DNA of 64,000 nt, taken from NCBI RefSeq assembly GCF_035958815.1, contig NZ_CP108383.1, positions 5,704,001 through 5,768,000 of the forward strand, in the 5' to 3' direction. The DNA is from Nocardia sp. NBC_01327. Lineage in GTDB: Bacteria > Actinomycetota > Actinomycetes > Mycobacteriales > Mycobacteriaceae. Below, piece after piece: positions 9,065 through 16,727 of this stretch. Position numbers and translations under genes: made by a program. How positions within the stretch are numbered: position 1 is the first letter of the stretch; each line of letters opens with the position of its first letter. Below the pieces are notes generated by a model that had not been told where the DNA came from, did no database searches, and saw only the letters and a program-made list of their open reading frames with translations.

Positions 9065-9822
9065 CGCGGCGCCCGGCGCCAGAGCGATTGCGGCACAAAG
9101 CGAATGGCGATGAACAGAAGTTTGATGGTGCGCGGCACATTGACCACCCGCGAACGCCGGTACAGTCCCCGCACCACCGCGTCGGCGACCTGATCCGGGG
9201 TACTGGACAGCGGCGCCGGTTCCATACCCGCCGACATCCGGCCGACGACAAATCCGGAGCGGATCAGCAGCAGGTGAATTCCGGTGCCGTGCAAGGCATC
9301 CTGCAGACCGTTGGTGAAACCGTCCAGCCCGGCTTTGGCCGATCCGTAGACGTAGTTGGCGCGGCGCACCCGAATACCGGCAATGGAACTGAAGACCACC
9401 ATCTGGCCCGACCCCTGCTCGCGCAGCAGCTGCGAGAGACTGGTCAGCACGCTCACCTGTGCCACGTAGTCGGTCTGCACCACGGCCACCGCATGCGCCG
9501 GATCCCGTTCCGCGCGAGCCTGATCCCCCAGTACACCGAAGGCCAGCACCGTCACCCCGAGCGGTCCGTGCTCGGCGATCACCTTCTCCAGCAACCCCTG
9601 GTGGCTCGCGAAATCGTCCGCGTCGAATTCCACGCGGTGCACCGCATCCGCACCCGCCGCCCGCAATTCCGACTCCTGCGGCCCCAACTCGCCACTGCGC
9701 CGCGCCGCCAGCACCACCACTCGCCCCGGCGCCAGCCGCCGCGCCACTTCGAGCCCGATCTCACTACGTCCACCCAGCAAGAGGACGACGCCCGCATCGG
9801 CGTCCCGCGATCCCAATCCCAT
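9061..9822 (-). CDS. Short-chain dehydrogenase/reductase
   Basis: A 253-residue NAD(P)-dependent SDR. An atypical nucleotide motif GGRSEIG is near residue 16, and the catalytic Ser (FSSIAG) and YxxxK (YVYGSAK) are present. The GGRSEIG form and overall pattern recall DprE2-like reductases, but the substrate is unknown. The ATG at 9822 is preferred over an in-frame GTG at 9846 because homologous SDRs begin close to the glycine motif; neither has a strong ribosome site. Its end overlaps cobL by 4 nt (ATGA), implying co-translation. Orthologous position to Rv2073c by gene order (recalled). Confidence 0.85.
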   Translation of the reverse strand: MGLGSRDADAGVVLLLGGRSEIGLEVARRLAPGRVVVLAARRSGELGPQESELRAAGADAVHRVEFDADDFASHQGLLEKVIAEHGPLGVTVLAFGVLGDQARAERDPAHAVAVVQTDYVAQVSVLTSLSQLLREQGSGQMVVFSSIAGIRVRRANYVYGSAKAGLDGFTNGLQDALHGTGIHLLLIRSGFVVGRMSAGMEPAPLSSTPDQVADAVVRGLYRRSRVVNVPRTIKLLFIAIRFVPQSLWRRAPR

Positions 9823-9922
9823 GGCAAACAGTCTGCCATCCGGCACGGACCGCCCGGCGCGCCAAGGCGCACGACCCGCACGCGCCGCACGGACCGGACG
9901 CCGCGATTGCTACGGTCGTGCC

Positions 9923-10351
9923 ATGCCGAGCACTTCGACGCGCCCCGAACTCTCGCCCGCCGCCACCGAATTCGTCACCGAACGGCATCTGGCGACGCTG
10001 GCGACCCTGCGCGCCGACGGCACCCCGCATGTGGCCGCGGTCGGATTCACCTGGGATCCCGAAGCCGGGATCGCGCGGATCATCTGCGACGGCGGGTCGG
10101 TCAAGGCGCGCAATGCGCGGCGCAGCGGGTACGCGGCGGTGAGTTCGGTCGACGGCCGCCGGTGGATCACCCTCGAGGGCCCGGCCGCCGTGCTGGATGA
10201 TCCGGAATCGGTCGCCGACGCCGTCGAACGCTATGCGGGCCGGTACCGGCAGCCCCGGGTCAACCCGACCCGCGTGGTCATCGCCATCACCGTGCAGCGC
10301 GTGCTGTCTGCGAGCGTGCTCAAAGCGGGTGCGGCAACCGCCGAGCAGTGA
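9923..10351 (+). CDS. F420-dependent biliverdin reductase-like protein (PPOX fold)
   Basis: A 142-residue split-barrel protein of the pyridoxamine-phosphate-oxidase-like superfamily. Markers are ERHLATLATLRADGTPHVAAVGF near residue 20, GGSVKARNARR for cofactor phosphate contact, and a C-terminal NPTRVVIAITV strand. From memory it aligns well with Rv2074, shown to reduce biliverdin with F420H2, and it occupies the matching position after cobL and the SDR. ATG at 9923 fits the family start. It is divergent from the SDR and convergent with the peptidase, with a hairpin between. Confidence 0.82.
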   Translation: MPSTSTRPELSPAATEFVTERHLATLATLRADGTPHVAAVGFTWDPEAGIARIICDGGSVKARNARRSGYAAVSSVDGRRWITLEGPAAVLDDPESVADAVERYAGRYRQPRVNPTRVVIAITVQRVLSASVLKAGAATAEQ

Positions 10352-10393
10352 ACATCCGGCGCGCACTGCTCTGGGCAGCGCGGGCCGGTGTTC
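10350..10393. terminator. Likely bidirectional terminator
   Basis: GAACATCCGG at 10350 pairs with CCGGTGTTC ending at 10393 with one bulged T, and inner arms CGCGC/GCGCG and CTGC/GCAG extend the stem. It fills the gap between two convergent stop codons. Confidence 0.45.
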
Positions 10394-10405
10394 GACAGGT
10401 CTGTC

Positions 10406-11533
10406 CTACAACCGCGTGAGTCCGTGCGGTCGCTTGTTCATCGACTCGCACCCGTCCGCGGTCACCACCACGATGTCCTCGATGCGCGCGCCCCACCGAC
10501 CGGAGAAGTAGATGCCCGGCTCGATGCTGAAGGCCATGCCCGCCTCCAGGACCAGATCGTTGCCCGCGACGATATAGGGCTCCTCGTGCACCGACAGGCC
10601 GATGCCGTGCCCGGTCCGGTGCACGAAGTACTCGCCCACCTCGGCGGCGGTGAGCACATCACGCGCGGCGGCGTCGATGGACTGCGCGGTCACCCCGGGA
10701 CGCACGGCGGCCACGGCCGCGGCCTGTGCGCGCTCGAGCTCCGCGAACTGCGCCGCCACCTCCTCGGACGGCTCCCCGAGCACGTAGGTGCGGGTGGAGT
10801 CGGAGAAGTAGCCGGGCTGCACGGGCCCGCCGATATCGATGACCACCACATCCCCGTCCTCGATGATCCGATCGGAGACCTCGTGGTGCGGATCCGCGCC
10901 GTGCGGGCCGCTGCCGACGATCACGAAGGCGGCGTGGGTGTGGCCCTCCTCGATGATGGCGGCGGTGATATCGGCGGCCACCTCGGCCTCGGTGCGGCCG
11001 GCACGCAGGAATTCACCCATGCGGGCGTGCACCCGGTCGATGGCCGCGCCCGCGCGCCGCAATGCGTCGATTTCGCTGGGGTCCTTGAGCATTCGCAGTT
11101 CGCGCAGCACCGGGGTCGCCGACACCGGCAGCCGGCCGAGCCGGTCTGCGATCGGCAGCAGGTGCAGGGCGGGCATGGCATCGTCGACCGCGGTGCGCGC
11201 ACCGGCATTGAGCACCGACTTCACCAGCGCGTACGGATCGACACCATCGACCCAGTCGATGACCTGCAACCCCAGTTCACCGGCCGCGGACCCGGCCAGT
11301 GCCGCCAACTCCATCTTCGGAATCACCACCGACGGCGTCTCCCCCGACGCCGGCACCACCAGGCAGGTCAGCCGCTCGAACGACTGCGCCCGGGACCCGA
11401 TCAGATACTGCAGATCCGGGCCGGGGGTGATGAGCAGTGCGTCCAGATGGGCGGCCCGGGTCAACTCGGCCGCCCGTTCCAGTCGTACCCCGTAGACGTC
11501 CGCTGTGAACCGTGACTCGTCATGAGAGCTCAT
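10406..11533 (-). CDS. pepE: Xaa-Pro dipeptidase/aminopeptidase, M24 family
   Basis: A cytosolic metallopeptidase of 375 residues, the same length I recall for M. tuberculosis PepE (Rv2089c), cleaving Xaa-Pro bonds. The N-terminal creatinase-like domain is residues 1-140; the pita-bread catalytic domain is 160-375. Metal ligands are visible: VVIDIGG (Asp), FSDSTRTY (Asp), HRTGHGIG (His), SIEPGIY (Glu) and GARIED (Glu). It is separated from the divergent SnoaL-like gene by 139 bp. Confidence 0.93.
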   Translation of the reverse strand: MSSHDESRFTADVYGVRLERAAELTRAAHLDALLITPGPDLQYLIGSRAQSFERLTCLVVPASGETPSVVIPKMELAALAGSAAGELGLQVIDWVDGVDPYALVKSVLNAGARTAVDDAMPALHLLPIADRLGRLPVSATPVLRELRMLKDPSEIDALRRAGAAIDRVHARMGEFLRAGRTEAEVAADITAAIIEEGHTHAAFVIVGSGPHGADPHHEVSDRIIEDGDVVVIDIGGPVQPGYFSDSTRTYVLGEPSEEVAAQFAELERAQAAAVAAVRPGVTAQSIDAAARDVLTAAEVGEYFVHRTGHGIGLSVHEEPYIVAGNDLVLEAGMAFSIEPGIYFSGRWGARIEDIVVVTADGCESMNKRPHGLTRL

Positions 11534-11672
11534 GCCCCCGACGTTACCCGGCGCCTCCGCGGCATTCGATTCGGTAGTCAGTACCTAAGGACGACAGATT
11601 CCCGACCGTCCGGATCTTCCTAACGTTGTGGTCGTCGAGTTCGACACAACGAAATCACAAGGGAGACACGCC

Positions 11673-12041
11673 ATGAGCGATATCAACGAGCTGGTCGAGC
11701 GCTACCTGAGCGCCTGGAACGCCACCGACCCGAGCGCCCGGGCCGCGCTGGTCGCCGAGGTGTTCACCGAGGACGCCGAATACATCGATCCGCTGGTGTC
11801 GGTGCGCGGCCACGACGGGCTGGCGGCCACCATCGCCGCGGTGCAGGGCCAGTTCGCCGGGCTGGAGTTCAGCTCCGGCGGGGCGGTCGACGCCCATCAC
11901 AACATCGCCCGATTCACCTGGAACCTCGGGCGGCCCGGCGCCGAGCCGCTGGTCATCGGATTCGATGTGGCGGTCCTGGCCGAGGACGGCCGGATCAGCC
12001 AGGTGCACGGCTTCCTGGACCAGGTTCCGGCCGGTCTCTGA
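11673..12041 (+). CDS. SnoaL-like (NTF2-fold) protein
   Basis: A 122-residue single NTF2/SnoaL-like domain (YLSAWNATD near residue 10, then YIDPLVSVRG, then HHNIARFTWNL). Such domains act as small isomerases, hydrolases or binding proteins; no reaction can be assigned. AAGGGAGA precedes the ATG. It is about 90 bp upstream of a drug-exporter gene on the same strand, with a palindrome between them. A close paralogue sits at 43599-43958, sharing QFAGLEF and IARFTW. Confidence 0.85.
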   Translation: MSDINELVERYLSAWNATDPSARAALVAEVFTEDAEYIDPLVSVRGHDGLAATIAAVQGQFAGLEFSSGGAVDAHHNIARFTWNLGRPGAEPLVIGFDVAVLAEDGRISQVHGFLDQVPAGL

Positions 12042-12057
12042 CCCTTCCGCTGTGACC

Positions 12058-12085
12058 GCGGGCGCCCCGCATGCGGGGCGCCCGC
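12058..12085 (+). terminator. 28-bp perfect GC palindrome between SnoaL-like and MFS genes
   Basis: GCGGGCGCCCCGCA is mirrored exactly around the centre at 12071. It lies 16 nt after the SnoaL-like stop and 50 nt before the exporter start. It could terminate or attenuate, limiting exporter expression relative to the upstream gene; an operator role is also possible. Confidence 0.5.
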
Positions 12086-12134
12086 ACGAAAAGACCTGCA
12101 AGCATTCGATTTTCGAAGATTGAGGACCTCTGTC

Positions 12135-13571
12135 ATGTCGTCATCGACTCTCCAGAGCCCGGTCACCGCACCGGCGCCGGCGACGCCCGGTCAGGCCTCG
12201 TGGGGCACCCTGCTCGTTCTGCTGGCCGGAATCTTCATGGCCATGCTCGATTTCTTCATCGTCAACGTCTCCATTCCGGGTACCCAGGCCGATCTGCATG
12301 CGAGCAGCGCTGCCATGCAGTGGGTGGTCGCCGGGTACGGTTTGGCCGTCGCGGCCGGTCTGATCACCGGCGGACGGCTGGGCGATATGTACGGACGGGC
12401 CCGCATGTACGGGCTCGGCATGGCGATCTTCGCTCTCGCCTCGATCGTGTGCGCCATGGCCGGCGGCACCGGTGAGCTGATCGCGGCGCGGGTCGTGCAG
12501 GGCGCGGGCATGGCACTGCTCATGCCGCAGGTGCTCGGCATCATCAGCGTAGTGTTCACCGGGGCTCGGCAGGCCCGCGCCTTCGCCGCCTACGGCCTGA
12601 CCATGGGATTGGCGGCGGTGTTCGGCCAGTTGATCGGCGGCGCGCTGATCCAGGCCGACCTGTTCGGGCTCGGCTGGCGGGCCATCTACTGGATCAATGT
12701 GCCGGTGGCCGTGCTCGCCCTGGTGCTGCTGCGGCGACTGGTCCCCGAGTCACGCGGCAGCGCGGGCACTCGGCTCGACCCCTCCGGAGTCGGCCTGATT
12801 CTGGCCGCCCTCGTCGCGCTGGTGCTGCCGCTGATCCAGGGACGTGCGCAGGGCTGGCCGGTGTGGACCTGGCTGTCGCTGGCCGCCGCCGCGGTGCTGC
12901 TGGGCGTATTCACCTGGTACCAGCGGCGATTGGCCGCTCGCGGCGCCGCACCGCTGGTGGATCCGCGCCTGTTCCGGGATCGTTCGTTCACCGTGGGCGT
13001 GGCGCTCTCGCTGGCCTATCAGATGACGATGGGGTCGTTCTTCCTGTTCCTGGCGCTGTATCTGCAGCAGGGGCGGGGCATGTCGCCGCTGGCCTCGGGT
13101 GCGCTGTTCCTGGCGATCGGCGGGCCGTACATGCTCACTTCGGTGGTGGCCGAGAAGTTCACCGCACGGCTCGGACGACAGGTGATCACGCTCGGTGCGG
13201 TGCTGCAGGGTGCGGGATTCGTTTTGCTGGCCGCGGTGATCGAGCACGCCGACGGGCACGTCGCCCTGGGATGGCTGCTGCCGGGGCTCGTACTCGCCGG
13301 TGCGGGAATGGGTTTCGCGGTGGTGCCGGTACCGGGCATCGTGCTGGCGGGCGTACCGCCAGAGCACGCCGCCTCCGCGGGTGGTGTGCTGGCCACGGCA
13401 CAGCAGGTCGGCGGCGCGGTGGGGATCGCCGTGGTCGGGATCGTGTTCTACGACCGGCTCGGCGGCACCGCGGAGCTGGGACCGGCCTTCGTCTCGAGCC
13501 TGGTGCCGATGGCCCTGCTCTGCCTGCTCACCGCCGCGCTGGTGCAGTTGCTGCCCCGGTCACGGCGGTAA
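12135..13571 (+). CDS. MFS drug exporter, DHA2 (EmrB/QacA) family
   Basis: A 478-residue inner-membrane proton antiporter with about 14 predicted spans. Motif A-like GGRLGDMYGRARMYG lies between spans 2 and 3, and the first span carries the DHA2-type LDFFIVNVSIP (motif D1). The ATG at 12135 has GAGGA 9 nt upstream. No TetR or MarR gene is adjacent; the upstream SnoaL-like gene is the only co-directional neighbour. Substrate cannot be read from sequence; multidrug or siderophore export are family roles. Confidence 0.92.
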   Translation: MSSSTLQSPVTAPAPATPGQASWGTLLVLLAGIFMAMLDFFIVNVSIPGTQADLHASSAAMQWVVAGYGLAVAAGLITGGRLGDMYGRARMYGLGMAIFALASIVCAMAGGTGELIAARVVQGAGMALLMPQVLGIISVVFTGARQARAFAAYGLTMGLAAVFGQLIGGALIQADLFGLGWRAIYWINVPVAVLALVLLRRLVPESRGSAGTRLDPSGVGLILAALVALVLPLIQGRAQGWPVWTWLSLAAAAVLLGVFTWYQRRLAARGAAPLVDPRLFRDRSFTVGVALSLAYQMTMGSFFLFLALYLQQGRGMSPLASGALFLAIGGPYMLTSVVAEKFTARLGRQVITLGAVLQGAGFVLLAAVIEHADGHVALGWLLPGLVLAGAGMGFAVVPVPGIVLAGVPPEHAASAGGVLATAQQVGGAVGIAVVGIVFYDRLGGTAELGPAFVSSLVPMALLCLLTAALVQLLPRSRR

Positions 13572-13605
13572 AGCTGAACTACGACAGCACACTTCGCCCG
13601 GAGAG

Positions 13606-13637
13606 CTCGGCCCCGAGACCGAGGTCTCGGGGCCGAG
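13606..13637 (+). terminator. Strong terminator of the MFS gene
   Basis: Perfect 15-bp arms, CTCGGCCCCGAGACC and its complement, around a GA dinucleotide, 34 nt past the exporter stop. The 3' arm ends in GGGGCCGAG, which is also the start of the tandem array that follows. Confidence 0.8.
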
Positions 13638-13863
13638 TCGTGTCGGGGCCGAGTCGTGTCAGGGCCGAGTCGTGTCAGGGCCGAGTCGTGTCAGGGCCGA
13701 GTCGTATCAGGGCCGAGTCGTATCAGGGCCGAGTCGTATCAGGGCCGAGTCGTATCAGGGCCGAGTCGTATCAGGGCCGAGTCGTATCAGGGCCGAGTCG
13801 TATCAGGGCCGAGTCGTATCAGGGCCGAGTCGTATCAGGGCCAGGCGCCGAGGTCGTGCCAGG
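13632..13863. repeat. Tandem array, 13 copies of a 16-bp unit plus a decayed copy
   Basis: The unit is GCCGAGTCGTRTCAGG, head to tail from 13632 to 13839 with no spacer. Copy 1 ends GTGTCGGG, copies 2-4 read GTGTCAGG, copies 5-13 read GTATCAGG, and a degenerate copy follows (about 13847-13863). All three forward frames stay open only because 16 is not a multiple of 3 and the unit lacks stop triplets; the resulting 16-residue peptide repeats are artefacts. The array ends about 75 bp before the LuxR-type gene. Confidence 0.97.
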
Positions 13864-13936
13864 GATCGGGCGGCGAGCCGCGTGCCCTGCCCACAGCCGC
13901 CCTCATGATTGACGGGTGTGAAACTCTGGCACGGTC

Positions 13937-16711
13937 GTGCATGATGCCGTGGTGGAGCTGCGCGGCAGGGAATCTGAGGTCGGCACGATCGGCGCACTGC
14001 TCGAGGGCGCTCGCGAGGGCGGCAGCGCGGCCCTGGTGCTGCGCGGGGAGCCGGGCATCGGCAAATCAGCACTGCTCGACCACGCGGCCGCGGCGGCGGG
14101 ATCGCTGCGAGTACTGCGGGGCGCGGGCATCGAGGTCGAGGCCGAATTGCCTTTCGCCGGACTGCAATTGCTCTTGCGCCCCGCTCTGGGAGCGCTCCGG
14201 CCGCAGCCCGGCACGGGCGGCCTCGCGCGGCTGCCGGAACCGCAGCGCGCCGCGCTGGAGACGGCGCTCGGATTCAGTACGGGGACCGGCCGGGACCCGA
14301 TGCTGATCGGACTGGCGGTGCTCTCGCTGCTCGCCGATTACGCGGGCGAGTCCGGCGCGCTCGTACTGATCGACGACGCACACTGGCTGGACCACGCCTC
14401 GCGTGATGCGCTGCTGTTCGCCGCGCGCCGGCTGTATGCCGAGGGTCTGGTGATGATCTTCGCCGCCCGTCACGGCGAGGGGACGTTCACCGCGGACGGC
14501 CTGCCCGAGCATCGCCTCACCGGCCTGTCGCCCGAGGCGTCGGCCGCACTGCTCGACGGCCGCGACCTCGGACCGGCCGTGCGGTACCGGCTGCTGGCCG
14601 AGGCGCACGGAAATCCCCTTGCCCTGCGGGAGTTGCCGATCGCGATGGCCGCCGAGCCGTCTCCGGATCTGCACGCGAACGCCCTGCCACTCACCGATCG
14701 ACTGCGATTGGCCTTCCACGGCCAGGTCAGCGGCCTGCCCGCGGCGACCCGGGAGCTCCTGCTGATCGTCGCGGCGGAGGAGACCGGCGAACCCGCCGTG
14801 GTGCTGCATGCGGCGAAGCTGCTCGGCTTCGATATCGACGATCTGGCTCCGGCCGAAAGCGCGGGCCTGCTCCGGCCGGTCGGCGGTGGTGACAGTGCCG
14901 ATGCGGCAATCACCTTCCGGCACCCGCTGATTCGCGCGGCGGTGTACGCACGCGCCCCGCTCGGGCGGCGGCTGGCGGTGCATCGCGCCCTCGCCGACGC
15001 CCTGCTCGCCCCCGAGCATGTCGACCGGCGCGCCTGGCAGTTGGCCGCGGCGGCGGCCGGACCCGATGCCGAGGTCGCCGAGCTGCTCGAGCGCACCGCG
15101 GCCCGTGCCCGTGAGCGCAGCGGATATCAGGCGGCGGCCGCGGCCTACGAGCGGTCCGCCCGGCTCAGTGTGCAGCCCGAGCTCCGGGCGCGCCGCGAGG
15201 CGCTGGCCGCCCAATCCGCGCTGGAGGCAGGCGATCTCGAACGCGCCCGCCGCCTGGCCGATCGCGCGGCGGGCCAGACGGACGATAATGCGGTGCGCGC
15301 CAAACTGTTCCACGTCCAGGCACTGGCGAGCTTCTGGCAGCGCGACTTCCCGTCCGCACACCGGCTGCTGCTCGAGGGCGCGGATCTGATCGCCGATTCC
15401 GATCCGGGCCAGGCCGCGGTGCAACTGGTGCAGGCCGTCCACACCGGGTGGCATCTGGGCGAACCCGCACTGGTCGAGGCACAGCGCCGCCTGCGGAATC
15501 TGAACCTCCCGCAGGAGCACCCGCTCATCCCGGTGGCGGCGTTCGTCGCCCGGATACTGGACTCCGGGCCCGGTGCGCCACCGCTGACGCTGACCGACAC
15601 CCTCGCGGAAATCCGTGTCCGAGGCGAGGTTTCGGATCAGGTGCAGGTCATGCTGGCGGCGGTGGCAATGGCCCGCGGCCAGGATCGCGAGGCCCATATG
15701 CTGGCGACCACGCTGATCGCGAAATGCCGGAGCACCGGTGCGGCCGGCAGGCTGCCGACGGTGCTGGGCTTCGCCGCCGACATCGACGGTTTCGCCGGCC
15801 GCCTCAGCGCCGCGCTGCCCGCCGCGAGCGAGGCCCTGGAGCTGTCCCGCGATACCGGACAGCAGCACTGGGTCAGCCAGCTCAGCAGTGTGCTCGCCTA
15901 TCTGCACGCACTGAGCGGGCAGGAGCAGAGCTGCCGGGACCTCGCGGCCGCCGGAATGGCCGGTGACTCCACGGGATTGGGCGCACCCGGCGCACCGTGG
16001 GCGCACTGGGCGCTCGGCATGCTCGAACTCGGACTGGGCCGCGCCGAGGCCGCACTGCTGCGCTTCGAGCGCCTGAGCCGGGAGCCGTTCAACCATCAGT
16101 TCAGTTCGCTGCGATCCATTCCGGACCTGGTCGAATCGGCGGTGCGGGTGGGAGCGCCCGCACGTGCCGCCGCACCGCTGGCCCGCTTCGAACGCTGGGC
16201 CGAATCGGTGCGGCAGCCCTGGACCGACGCCCTCGTCCTGCGCTGCCGCGCCCTGCTCGACGACGCGGGGGCCGAGCGGCTGTACACCGAGGCCCTGGCA
16301 CTCCACGACATCGACGCCCGTCCTGCCGAATACGCCCGGACCGCACTGCTTTTCGGCGAATGGCTGCGCCGGGAACGACGGAAGGCCCCGGCCCGCACAC
16401 AGCTCACCGAGGCCCTGGCGATCTTCGAGCGCCTCGGCATGGCGCCCTGGGCCCAGCGGGCCCGCAACGAGTTGACCGCCACCGGCGTGTCCGACGGCGG
16501 GGAGCGGCCGCGCGACCGCGCCGTGGCCGGACTGACCCCGCAGGAGTTGCAGATCGTGCGCCTGGCGGCTCAGAGCCTGTCCAACCGCGATATCGCCGCC
16601 CAGTTGTTCCTGAGCCACCGCACCGTCGGCTATCACCTCTACAAGGCCTATCCCAAGCTCGGCATCACCTCTCGCGGTGAGCTCAAAGAGCTTGCCGCAC
16701 AACTGGAATGA
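13937..16711 (+). CDS. Large ATP-binding LuxR-family (LAL) transcriptional regulator
   Basis: A 924-residue STAND/LAL regulator. The N-terminal AAA-type ATPase has Walker A GEPGIGKSALL (about 36-46) and Walker B LVLIDDAHWLD (about 141). The middle (400-830) is helical, TPR-like and Ala-rich. The C-terminal LuxR helix-turn-helix (863-924) contains LTPQELQIVRLAAQSLSNRDIA. Such proteins activate secondary-metabolism or catabolic operons on binding ATP and an inducer. GTG at 13937 is the first start; GTGs at 13949 and 13952 are alternatives. The phospholipase gene is convergent 16 bp away, and the tandem array is just upstream. Confidence 0.92.
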   Translation: MHDAVVELRGRESEVGTIGALLEGAREGGSAALVLRGEPGIGKSALLDHAAAAAGSLRVLRGAGIEVEAELPFAGLQLLLRPALGALRPQPGTGGLARLPEPQRAALETALGFSTGTGRDPMLIGLAVLSLLADYAGESGALVLIDDAHWLDHASRDALLFAARRLYAEGLVMIFAARHGEGTFTADGLPEHRLTGLSPEASAALLDGRDLGPAVRYRLLAEAHGNPLALRELPIAMAAEPSPDLHANALPLTDRLRLAFHGQVSGLPAATRELLLIVAAEETGEPAVVLHAAKLLGFDIDDLAPAESAGLLRPVGGGDSADAAITFRHPLIRAAVYARAPLGRRLAVHRALADALLAPEHVDRRAWQLAAAAAGPDAEVAELLERTAARARERSGYQAAAAAYERSARLSVQPELRARREALAAQSALEAGDLERARRLADRAAGQTDDNAVRAKLFHVQALASFWQRDFPSAHRLLLEGADLIADSDPGQAAVQLVQAVHTGWHLGEPALVEAQRRLRNLNLPQEHPLIPVAAFVARILDSGPGAPPLTLTDTLAEIRVRGEVSDQVQVMLAAVAMARGQDREAHMLATTLIAKCRSTGAAGRLPTVLGFAADIDGFAGRLSAALPAASEALELSRDTGQQHWVSQLSSVLAYLHALSGQEQSCRDLAAAGMAGDSTGLGAPGAPWAHWALGMLELGLGRAEAALLRFERLSREPFNHQFSSLRSIPDLVESAVRVGAPARAAAPLARFERWAESVRQPWTDALVLRCRALLDDAGAERLYTEALALHDIDARPAEYARTALLFGEWLRRERRKAPARTQLTEALAIFERLGMAPWAQRARNELTATGVSDGGERPRDRAVAGLTPQELQIVRLAAQSLSNRDIAAQLFLSHRTVGYHLYKAYPKLGITSRGELKELAAQLE

Positions 16712-16727
16712 GCTGACTCACCGGGAC

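Noticed and set aside
13632..13839. CRISPR array
   Set aside because: Units are 16 bp and contiguous, with no spacers and no cas genes.
13656..13912. Repetitive peptide with period VSGPSRIRAESYQGRV
   Set aside because: It is the translation of the 16-bp tandem DNA array in each of three frames; there is no ribosome site or codon bias, so it is not a protein gene.
14066..16702. Minus-strand 878-residue frame opposite the LAL regulator
   Set aside because: No recognisable domain; Gln/Arg/Gly-rich antisense of a Leu/Ala/Glu-rich gene.
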